From Duganella alba (lineage in GTDB: Bacteria; Pseudomonadota; Gammaproteobacteria; Burkholderiales; Burkholderiaceae_D), in contig NZ_WKJN01000004.1 in the NCBI RefSeq assembly GCF_009674495.1, positions 186,001-250,000 of the forward strand: a stretch of 64,000 bases of DNA. Direction: 5' to 3'. Position 1 is the stretch's first letter, and each line of letters starts with the position of its first letter. A model generated the notes under the pieces. The model saw nothing but the letters and a program-made list of their open reading frames with translations, ran no database searches and was not told the DNA's origin. Position numbers and translations under genes: made by a program. Of the stretch, positions 51,334-59,148 are shown in pieces.

Positions 51334-53463
51334 ATGCGATTTACCTTTTCCGCCGCGCTGGCCGCGCTGCTTTTATCGCTCGTTGCGACAGCATCGGCGG
51401 CCGACGAAGACGGCTACGACCTGTGGCTGCGCCACCGCCCACTGGACCGGGCCGCCCAAGCCGGCGTGCAGGCGCAGGCCCGCAGCATCGTGATTCCCGG
51501 TGCGCCTTCGCCGACCACGCAAGCCGCCCTGACGGAACTGAACCGGGGTCTGGCCGGCATGCTGGGCCACGCATCCGCACCAGCCTCGCGCATCGCCGAT
51601 GGCGCCCTGCTGCTCGCCACGCCGGCGCGCCTGCCGGAGCTTGGCGCCGCATCGCCACTGCACGCCGAACTGGCGGCGCTTGGCAACGAAGGCTACCTGC
51701 TGCGCCAGACGCGCGTACAAGGCCACAATGTGACGCTGATCGCCGCCAACAGCGACATCGGCCTGCTCTACGGCGCCTACGCCTGGCTGCGCGACGCAGC
51801 CACAGGCGCCAGGCTGGAAGCATCGTCCGCGCCCAAGCTGCAACTGCGCATGCTGAACCACTGGGATAATCTCGACCGCACGGTGGAACGCGGCTATTCC
51901 GGCCAGTCGATCTGGGACTGGTGGGCGCTGCCGGACATCAAGGACCAGCGCTACACCGACTACGCCCGCGCCAACGCATCGCTGGGCATCAACGGCACGG
52001 TGCTCAACAACGTCAACTCCAAACCGGAGGTGCTGACGGCGCCCTTCATCGCCAAGGCCGCCGCCGTGGCGGACATTCTGCGCCCTTACGGCATCAAGGT
52101 CTATCTGTCGGCGCGCTTCTCGACGCCGCTGGAGCTGAAGGAAACCAGCACCGCCGATCCGCTGTCGCCGGAAGTGCGCGCCTGGTGGGCGCGCAAGGCC
52201 GATGAAATCTACAAGGTCATTCCCGACTTCGGCGGCTTCCTGGTCAAGGCCAACTCCGAAGGCCAGCCAGGTCCGCAGGACTATCACCGCACCCACGCCG
52301 ACGGCGCCAACATGCTGGCCGCCGCCGTGGCGCCGCACAAGGGCATCGTCATGTGGCGCGCCTTTGTCTACGCGCCGAAAGGCGCACACCTGGCCGACGA
52401 CCGCGCCAAACAGGCCTACGACGAGTTCAAGCCGCTGGACGGCAGCTTCGCCGCCAACGTGCTTGTACAGGTGAAAAACGGCGCCATCGACTTCCAGCCG
52501 CGCGAGCCGTTCCACCCGCTGTTCGGCGCGATGCCGAAAACGCCGCTGGTGATGGAATTCCAGATCACCAAGGAGTACCTCGGCTACTCGACCGACATGG
52601 CCTATCTGGGCACGCTGTTTGAAGAGACGCTGGAAACCGACACCAAAACCTCTACCGGCGCCGTCGCGCAAACCTTGAGCGGCATGGCCGGCGTGGCGAA
52701 TATCGGCAGCGACCGTAACTGGACCGGTTCGCATTTCGACCAGGCCAACTGGTACGCCTTTGGCCGCATGGCCTGGAATCCGCAAGCCAGGGCACGCGAC
52801 GTCGCCGCCGAATGGGCCGCCCTCACCTTCGGCAAGCGCGCCGAAGCGCCAGTGGTCGACATGATGATGATGTCGCGCGAAACGGTGGTGAACTACATGA
52901 CGCCACTGGGCCTGCACCACATCATGGGCACCGGCCACCACTTCGGCCCTGCGCCATGGGTCGACAACCTGGAACGCCCGGACTGGAATCCGGTCTATTA
53001 CCACCGCGCCAGCCGCGACGGCATCGGCTTCGACCGCACCGCCAAGGGCAGCAACGCGCTGGAACAGTATGCTCCGGAGATCGCACGCCAGTATGCCGAT
53101 CCGAAGACCACGCCGGAACAGTTCCTGCTGTGGTTCCACCATCTGCCGTGGGATTACACCATGCCGTCCGCCCGCACGCTGTGGGCCGAACTGTTGGTCC
53201 GATACGACAAGGGCGTGGCTGACGCGCGTTCGCTGCAGGCACGCTGGGTGGCGCTGAAGCCGCTGATCGACGCGCGCCGCTATGCCGAGGAAGAGCAGCG
53301 CCTGAACCGCCAGGTCAACAACGCTGTCCTGTGGCGCGATGCGTGCATCGCCTACTTCCAGTCGGTGTCCGGACTGGCGCTGCCGCCCGGTGTTAAAGCC
53401 CCCGCGCACCCGCTGGATTACTACAAATCGCTAAGTTATCCCTATGCGCCGGGGCGTGGCTAG
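51334..53463 (+). CDS. aguA: GH67 alpha-glucuronidase
   Basis: A 709-residue family 67 alpha-glucuronidase with a signal peptide ending 'ATASAAD'. The barrel has 'MLNHWDNLDRTVERGYSGQS', 'LVKANSEGQPGPQDY' (Glu309), 'GAIDFQPREPFHPLFG' (Asp386) and 'EFQITKEYLGYST' (Glu414). The last two align with the catalytic acid pair of the Cellvibrio enzyme. It removes 4-O-methylglucuronate from the non-reducing end of xylo-oligosaccharides. The start was moved 12 codons inside the open frame, to the ATG with GGAGA upstream and a signal peptide. Confidence 0.93.
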   Translation: MRFTFSAALAALLLSLVATASAADEDGYDLWLRHRPLDRAAQAGVQAQARSIVIPGAPSPTTQAALTELNRGLAGMLGHASAPASRIADGALLLATPARLPELGAASPLHAELAALGNEGYLLRQTRVQGHNVTLIAANSDIGLLYGAYAWLRDAATGARLEASSAPKLQLRMLNHWDNLDRTVERGYSGQSIWDWWALPDIKDQRYTDYARANASLGINGTVLNNVNSKPEVLTAPFIAKAAAVADILRPYGIKVYLSARFSTPLELKETSTADPLSPEVRAWWARKADEIYKVIPDFGGFLVKANSEGQPGPQDYHRTHADGANMLAAAVAPHKGIVMWRAFVYAPKGAHLADDRAKQAYDEFKPLDGSFAANVLVQVKNGAIDFQPREPFHPLFGAMPKTPLVMEFQITKEYLGYSTDMAYLGTLFEETLETDTKTSTGAVAQTLSGMAGVANIGSDRNWTGSHFDQANWYAFGRMAWNPQARARDVAAEWAALTFGKRAEAPVVDMMMMSRETVVNYMTPLGLHHIMGTGHHFGPAPWVDNLERPDWNPVYYHRASRDGIGFDRTAKGSNALEQYAPEIARQYADPKTTPEQFLLWFHHLPWDYTMPSARTLWAELLVRYDKGVADARSLQARWVALKPLIDARRYAEEEQRLNRQVNNAVLWRDACIAYFQSVSGLALPPGVKAPAHPLDYYKSLSYPYAPGRG

Positions 53464-53530
53464 GGAAGAAAACCTGCCCGCTTGTGGTAAAGTCCGGGAC
53501 TGAACATAGCTTTATTTTATTTGAGGACAG

Positions 53531-54637
53531 ATGACAAAAACTAAGGTGAAACCGGCGCCGGTACCGGCCGTGCAGAGCCGCTCGCAGGCGCCGACCATGG
53601 CCGACGTGGCCGAACTGGCAGGCGTGTCCCCGATGACGGTGTCGCGCGTGATGAACGGCGACACCAACGTCCGCGAAAAAACCCGCAACCGCGTCGATGC
53701 GGCTGTCGCTGCCCTTAACTACGTCCCCAACCAGGCGGCGCGCCGCCTGGCCGGATCACGCCCTATCCGCGTCGGCTTCCTGTACTCGAATCCTTCCGCC
53801 GGCTACCTGAGCGAATTCCTGGTCGGCCTGCTGAACCAGGCCAGCCCGAACAACGTGCAGCTGGTGGTGGAAAAATGCGAAGCCGATGAGCATGGCGTCG
53901 AACAGGCGCGTCGCCTGATCGCCAATGGCGTCGACGGCATCATCCTGCCGCCGCCGCTGTGCGACACGCGCAACCTGATCGACCTGATCGCCGCTTCCGG
54001 CACGCCGGCCATCACCGTGGCCTGCGGCCAGCCGGATTCGCGCGTGGGCGGCGTCAGTATCGACGACTACCAGGCTGCGTATGCGATGACCTGTCACCTG
54101 ATCGCGCTGGGCCACCAGCGCATCGGCTTCGTCATCGGCCATCCGAACCAGAGCGCCAGTGCGCGCCGCCTGGCCGGCTTCAAGGCCGCCATCGCGGAGA
54201 AGCATGTGCAAAGCGCGCCGGAGCTGATCGTGCAAGGCCAGTTCACCTACCGTTCCGGCCTGGATGCGGCGGAATCGCTGCTGGGCCTCGCCCAGCGCCC
54301 GACCGCCATCTTCGCCAGCAACGACGACATGGCCGCCGCCGTGGTGGCGATCGCCCACCGTCTCGGCCTGGACGTGCCGGGCGACCTGACCGTCGCCGGC
54401 TTCGATGATACCGCGCTGGCCACCACCATCTGGCCCGAGCTGACCACCGTGCGCCAGCCGATTACCGATATGGCGGAGGAAGCCGTGCAGTCATTGGTGC
54501 GCCTGATCCGCGCCGAACGCAATGGCACGCCCGAAGAGCCACGTCACGTGGTGACCAAGCACACGCTGATCCGCCGCCAGTCCGACGCCGCGCCGCGCCT
54601 GCGGCCATCCGCCAAGATCGCCGGCAAGGCTAAATAA
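53531..54637 (+). CDS. LacI family transcriptional regulator, probable xylan/xylose regulator
   Basis: A 368-residue LacI-type repressor. The HTH and hinge are 'TMADVAELAGVSPMTVSRVM' and 'NYVPNQAARRLAG', followed by a type I sugar-binding domain ('PIRVGFLYSNPSAGYLSEFL', 'FASNDDMAAAVVAIAHRLGL', 'VAGFDDTALATTIWPELT'). The N-terminus has an extra Pro/Ala-rich stretch of about 20 residues. It is the only LacI gene in the xylan region, so it probably binds the TAGCGCTA-type sites in the divergent promoters. The inducer is likely xylose or a xylo-oligosaccharide (inference). Confidence 0.9.
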   Translation: MTKTKVKPAPVPAVQSRSQAPTMADVAELAGVSPMTVSRVMNGDTNVREKTRNRVDAAVAALNYVPNQAARRLAGSRPIRVGFLYSNPSAGYLSEFLVGLLNQASPNNVQLVVEKCEADEHGVEQARRLIANGVDGIILPPPLCDTRNLIDLIAASGTPAITVACGQPDSRVGGVSIDDYQAAYAMTCHLIALGHQRIGFVIGHPNQSASARRLAGFKAAIAEKHVQSAPELIVQGQFTYRSGLDAAESLLGLAQRPTAIFASNDDMAAAVVAIAHRLGLDVPGDLTVAGFDDTALATTIWPELTTVRQPITDMAEEAVQSLVRLIRAERNGTPEEPRHVVTKHTLIRRQSDAAPRLRPSAKIAGKAK

Positions 54638-54662
54638 GCAGGCTCCCGGCGCATGGTGTTTT

Positions 54663-54698
54663 GCGATATAGTTAATCTCCCCGTTTAACCCATATCGC
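54663..54698. promoter_or_regulatory. Two-part inverted repeat before the carboxylesterase gene
   Basis: GCGATAT (54663-54669) and ATATCGC (54692-54698) are perfect arms, and inner arms GTTAA (54671-54675) and TTAAC (54685-54689) continue the symmetry around a nine-base loop. It ends seven bases before the ATG. It could be an operator or a 5' hairpin that hides the start site, since no clear Shine-Dalgarno is present. Confidence 0.5.
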
Positions 54699-54705
54699 CT
54701 ACGCC

Positions 54706-56217
54706 ATGAAAAAAGCCGGTCTGCTGCTCCTGTCTTCCAGCCTGTTTGCCCTCTCCGCTCAAGCGGCGCCACGCGCCACCACCGCCACCGGCGTGGCGGA
54801 AGGCGTCACCGAAGCGTCTGGCGTCACCTCGTACAAGGGCATTCCATATGCGGCGGCGCCGGTCGGCAAACTGCGCTGGGCGGAACCCAAGCCGGCGGCA
54901 AAATGGAAAGGCGTGCGCAAGGCCGATCATTTCGGCGCGCGCTGCATGCAGCTGCCGCTGTTCGGCGACATGGTGTTCCGCTCCGACGGCGTCAGCGAGG
55001 ACTGCCTGTTCCTCAATGTCTGGACGCCAGCCAAATCCAAAAAGGAAAAGCTGCCGGTGCTGGTCTACTTCTACGGCGGCGGCTTTGCGGCGGGCGACGG
55101 TTCCGAGCCTCGCTACGACGGTGAAAGCATGGCCGCCAAGGGCATCGTCACGCTCACCGTCAACTACCGCCTGAACGTGTTCGGTTTCCTGGCGCACCCG
55201 GAACTGAGCAAGGAATCGAAGCACCACGCCTCCGGCAACTACGGCCTGATGGATCAGGCGGCGGCGCTGGCGTGGGTGAAGAAAAATATCGCGGCCTTCG
55301 GCGGCGATCCCTCGCGCGTGACCATCGCCGGCGAATCGGCCGGCTCGTTCTCGGTCAGCGCACAGATGATCAATCCGCAGTCGAGAGGCCTGTTCGCCGG
55401 CGCCATCGGCGAAAGCGGTTCGCTGCTTGGCCTGATGCCTCCTGCACCGCTGGCCGCCGGAGAACAAGGCGGCGCCGGCTTCGCCCAGGCCATCGGCGCG
55501 CCGACGCTGGCCGAACTGCGCGCCATGCCCGCCCAGCAGCTGCTGGACGAAACCAAAAAACCTGGCAAATGGTTCTCGGCGGTGCAGGACGGTTATGTGA
55601 TTCCGCGTGCGCCGGTCGACGTCTACGCCGCCGGCGAACAGGCCAAGGTGCCGCTGCTGGCCGGCTGGAACGCCTACGAAGGCCACTACAGGCAAATCCT
55701 CGGCGAGTCCGAGCCGACCACCGAGAACTTCGCCGCCGCGCTGCAAAAACTGTACGGCGAACACGCCGCCGCCGCGCAACAAGCCTACAGCGGCGACGTC
55801 AAACAGGCCGCGACGGAACTGGCCAGCGACCGCTTCATCGCCTACGGCACCTGGAAGTGGATCGACAGCCATGCCCGCACCAGCGGCAAGCCGACGTATC
55901 GTTATTACTACACCCGCCCGCGTCCAGGCCAGGAAGGCGCCGGCCATTCGGTGGAAATCGAATACGCGCTGGGTAACTTGCCAGGCAATAAAGTCTATGC
56001 TTGGACGGCCGACGATTATGCGCTGTCCGCCCAGATGCAGGCCTACTTCGCCAACTTCATCAAGACCGGCAACCCCAATGGCGCCGGCCTGCCGGAATGG
56101 CCGCAAGCCAGCGCCGGCGCGGGTTCGCGCCTGATGGAGCTGGGCGTCCCCTCCAGGGCCATCACCGCCACCGACGACGCGCATTACCAGTTCCAGGAGT
56201 CCCAGGCAAGGCCATAA
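54706..56217 (+). CDS. Secreted type-B carboxylesterase family protein
   Basis: A 503-residue esterase of the alpha/beta hydrolase type-B carboxylesterase family. The signal peptide is cleaved after 'ALSAQA'. The oxyanion hole is 'YGGGF' (residues 123-127), the nucleophile Ser211 lies in 'TIAGESAGSFS', and acidic and His residues occur in 'WNAYEGHYRQ' and 'GAGHSVEIEY'. The entry motif 'YKGIPYAAAPVGKLRW' is typical. Next to the xylan genes it may remove feruloyl or acetyl groups, but members of this family are promiscuous and the specificity is inference. Confidence 0.88.
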   Translation: MKKAGLLLLSSSLFALSAQAAPRATTATGVAEGVTEASGVTSYKGIPYAAAPVGKLRWAEPKPAAKWKGVRKADHFGARCMQLPLFGDMVFRSDGVSEDCLFLNVWTPAKSKKEKLPVLVYFYGGGFAAGDGSEPRYDGESMAAKGIVTLTVNYRLNVFGFLAHPELSKESKHHASGNYGLMDQAAALAWVKKNIAAFGGDPSRVTIAGESAGSFSVSAQMINPQSRGLFAGAIGESGSLLGLMPPAPLAAGEQGGAGFAQAIGAPTLAELRAMPAQQLLDETKKPGKWFSAVQDGYVIPRAPVDVYAAGEQAKVPLLAGWNAYEGHYRQILGESEPTTENFAAALQKLYGEHAAAAQQAYSGDVKQAATELASDRFIAYGTWKWIDSHARTSGKPTYRYYYTRPRPGQEGAGHSVEIEYALGNLPGNKVYAWTADDYALSAQMQAYFANFIKTGNPNGAGLPEWPQASAGAGSRLMELGVPSRAITATDDAHYQFQESQARP

Positions 56218-56305
56218 AAACAAGTTTGTATTTTATTGTATCAGCGGGTAATTGATTGAAAACCTGCTATACAATTTATCCTCTTATCTTGAGGAAACAT
56301 ACCCA

Positions 56306-58654
56306 ATGCACAAGAAACTTGGCTTCATGGCGTTATGCCTGACAGTTTCCGCCTACGCGGCGGAACCTTTCGACGACAAATTCCGTCAACTCGAAGAAAT
56401 CCTGCCGACTCCTACGGCCTACCGCACCGCATCCGGCGCACCAGGCCACGCCTACTGGCAACAGCGCGCTGACTACACCATCAGCGCCTCGCTGGACGAA
56501 GCCAAGCGCGCCCTGACCGGCAGCGAACAGATCACCTATCACAATAATTCGCCGGATACGCTGAATTACCTGTGGGTGCAGCTGGACCAGAACATCTACA
56601 AAAAGGACTCCGACGCCCGCATGATGCTCACGCAGCCATCGCGCGAAGCATGGGCCAAACCGGCCGGCCCGGAAGACGGCTACAAGTTCGAAGGCATGCG
56701 CGGCATCCTGGCCGGCCGTGAATTCGACGGCGGCTTCAAGATCAAAACCGTGGCGGCCGGCGGCCAGCCGCTGAAGTACGTCATCAACCGCACCATGATG
56801 CGCATCGACCTGCCGAAGCCCCTGAAGTCCGGCGAGCAGTTCGTGTTCAACATCGACTGGTCCTACAACATCAACGAACAGCAAGTGCTGGGCGGCCGTT
56901 CCGGCTACGAGCACTTTGACGAAGACAAGAACGACCTGTTCGAAATCGCCCAGTGGTTCCCGCGCATGGCGGCCTACTACGACGTCTACGGCTGGCAGCA
57001 CAAGCAGTTCCTGGGCACCGGCGAATTCACGCTGGAATTCGGCGACTACGATGTGCAGCTGACCGTTCCTGCGGACCACGTGGTGGCGTCCACCGGCGAA
57101 CTGCAAAATCCGAACGATGTGCTGACCGCCACCCAGCGCGACCGCCTGGCCAAGGCCCGCACCGCCACCGCACCGGTGGTCATCGTCACCCAGGAAGAAG
57201 CCACCGCCGCCGAGAAATCGCACAGCACCGCGTCCAAAACCTGGCACTTCAAGGCCAGCAACGTGCGTGACTTTGCCTGGGCGTCGAGCCGCAAATTCAT
57301 CTGGGATGCGCAAGGCTTCAAGAAGGATTCGACCAACGTGATGGCGATGTCCTACTATCCGAAGGAAGGCAATCCGCTGTGGGGCAAGTACAGCACCCAG
57401 GCCATCATCCACACCATCGACAAGTACAACAAGTACAGCTTCGATTTCCCGTATCCGACCGCGATCTCGGTCAACGGTCCGGTGGGTGGCATGGAATACC
57501 CGATGATCTCGTTCAACGGTCCGCGTCCGACCAAGGACAAGAAGACCGGCCAGGTCACCTGGTCGCAGCAGACCAAGTATGGCCTGATCGGCGTCGTGAT
57601 CCACGAAGTGGGCCACAACTACTTCCCGATGATCGTCAACTCGGACGAGCGCCAGTGGACCTGGATGGATGAAGGCCTGAACACCTTCGTACAGTATCTG
57701 GCCGAGCAGGAATGGGAAGACGGCTATCCGTCGCGCCGCGGCGAGCCACGCAACATCGTCGACTACATGAAGAGCCGCAACCAGGTGCCGATCATGACCA
57801 ACTCGGAGTCGATCGCTGCGCTGGGCAATAACGCCTACGCCAAGCCGGCCACCGGCCTGAACATCCTGCGCGAGACCATCCTCGGCCGCGAGCTGTTCGA
57901 CTACGCATTCCGCGAATACGCACAACGCTGGAAGTTCAAGCGCCCTACGCCGGCTGACTTCTTCCGCACCATGGAAGACGCTTCGGGCACGGACCTCGAC
58001 TGGTTCTGGCGCGGCTGGTTCTACACCACCGATCCGGTGGACATCAGCATCGACGGCATCACCGAGTACGGCGTGAGCACCAAGAATCCGGAAACCGAAA
58101 AGGCCTGGAAAAAAGCGCAGAAGGACGCGCAGCCGATCTCCATTTCGGAACAGCGCAACAAGGCGCTGCCTAAACGCCTGGCCGAGCATCCGGAGCTGAA
58201 GGACTTCTACAACGAGCACGACGAGTTCACCGTCACCAACAAGGACCGCAACAGCTACAACGAGGCGATCGACAAGCTGGAGCCGTGGGAGAAAAAACTG
58301 CTGGATCAGGGCAAACACCTGTACCTGGTGGACTTCTCCAACCTGGGCGGCATGGTGATGCCGCTGATCCTGGAGATTGAACTCAAGAGCGGCAAGAAGT
58401 ACATCGAGCGCATTCCGGCCGAAGTATGGCGCTACTCGCCGAAGAAGATCACCAAGTTGATCGTCGCCGACGAAACGATCGTGGGCATTACCCAGGACCC
58501 GTACTGGGAAACCGCCGACATCGACACCTCGAACAACTCCTGGCCACGCAAGGTATCGCAATCGCGCCTGGAACTGTTCAAGACCGAGCGTGACAAAAAC
58601 AATCTGATGCGCGACTTTAATACGCCGCTCAAAGGCAAGGACGACAAGAAGTAA
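56306..58654 (+). CDS. M1 family metallopeptidase
   Basis: A 782-residue secreted zinc peptidase of the gluzincin M1 family. A signal peptide of about 20 residues is followed by the N-terminal saddle domain, the exopeptidase-type motif 'GPVGGMEYPMISF' and the zinc site His433-Glu-Val-Gly-His437 with Glu456 ('DEGLNTF'). The C-terminal domain differs from ERAP-type helices. It probably removes N-terminal residues from peptides in the periplasm or at the surface. The start was set at the ATG with GAGGAAA upstream; the open frame begins 18 codons earlier. It overlaps the DUF6702 gene by 1 bp (TAATG). Confidence 0.92.
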   Translation: MHKKLGFMALCLTVSAYAAEPFDDKFRQLEEILPTPTAYRTASGAPGHAYWQQRADYTISASLDEAKRALTGSEQITYHNNSPDTLNYLWVQLDQNIYKKDSDARMMLTQPSREAWAKPAGPEDGYKFEGMRGILAGREFDGGFKIKTVAAGGQPLKYVINRTMMRIDLPKPLKSGEQFVFNIDWSYNINEQQVLGGRSGYEHFDEDKNDLFEIAQWFPRMAAYYDVYGWQHKQFLGTGEFTLEFGDYDVQLTVPADHVVASTGELQNPNDVLTATQRDRLAKARTATAPVVIVTQEEATAAEKSHSTASKTWHFKASNVRDFAWASSRKFIWDAQGFKKDSTNVMAMSYYPKEGNPLWGKYSTQAIIHTIDKYNKYSFDFPYPTAISVNGPVGGMEYPMISFNGPRPTKDKKTGQVTWSQQTKYGLIGVVIHEVGHNYFPMIVNSDERQWTWMDEGLNTFVQYLAEQEWEDGYPSRRGEPRNIVDYMKSRNQVPIMTNSESIAALGNNAYAKPATGLNILRETILGRELFDYAFREYAQRWKFKRPTPADFFRTMEDASGTDLDWFWRGWFYTTDPVDISIDGITEYGVSTKNPETEKAWKKAQKDAQPISISEQRNKALPKRLAEHPELKDFYNEHDEFTVTNKDRNSYNEAIDKLEPWEKKLLDQGKHLYLVDFSNLGGMVMPLILEIELKSGKKYIERIPAEVWRYSPKKITKLIVADETIVGITQDPYWETADIDTSNNSWPRKVSQSRLELFKTERDKNNLMRDFNTPLKGKDDKK

Positions 58655-59148
58655 TGATCTTCCGACGCCTGCATCTGATTGCAGCAACCGTGCTGGCCCT
58701 GGCCGGCACGGTGTCCCATGCCCATAACTTCCACATGGGCATGGCCGACATCAGCTACAACCAAAGCACCGGCAACACCGAGATCGTGCACACCTACACG
58801 GGTCACGATCTCGCTGCCTTGCTGGCCAACCTGTACGGCCAACAGTTCGACCTTGGCCGCCCGGACAGCGAACCGCCGCTGCGCCGCTATATGGAAAAAC
58901 AGTTCACCCTCTCCGACGCGGACGGCAAGCGCCTGCCGCTGCAATGGGTCGGCGCCAAAATCGATGCCGACACCGTGGTCGTGTTCCAGGAGATCAAAGG
59001 CGTAAAACTGAAAAAAGGTAGCCGCATCCACAATGCTTTGCTGGTAGACTTCCTGCCGTCGCAAAGAAACACCGTGAATGTGGAAACCGATGGCACCGTT
59101 AAAACGCTCTTCTTCGATCAAGACAGCATCGATCAAATCGCCCCTTAA
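58654..59148 (+). CDS. DUF6702 family protein, exported
   Basis: A 164-residue exported protein with a signal peptide ending 'TVSHAHN'. The mature part starts with 'FHMGMADISYNQSTGNTEIV' and 'HTYTGHDLAALL', and has the DUF6702 look: a mostly beta domain with 'DADGKRLPLQWVGAKID'. Its role is unknown. The family is found beside M1 metallopeptidases and TonB receptors, as here, so it may be a partner of one of these. The start overlaps the peptidase stop (TAATG), and its end overlaps the receptor gene by 59 bp. Confidence 0.82.
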   Translation: MIFRRLHLIAATVLALAGTVSHAHNFHMGMADISYNQSTGNTEIVHTYTGHDLAALLANLYGQQFDLGRPDSEPPLRRYMEKQFTLSDADGKRLPLQWVGAKIDADTVVVFQEIKGVKLKKGSRIHNALLVDFLPSQRNTVNVETDGTVKTLFFDQDSIDQIAP

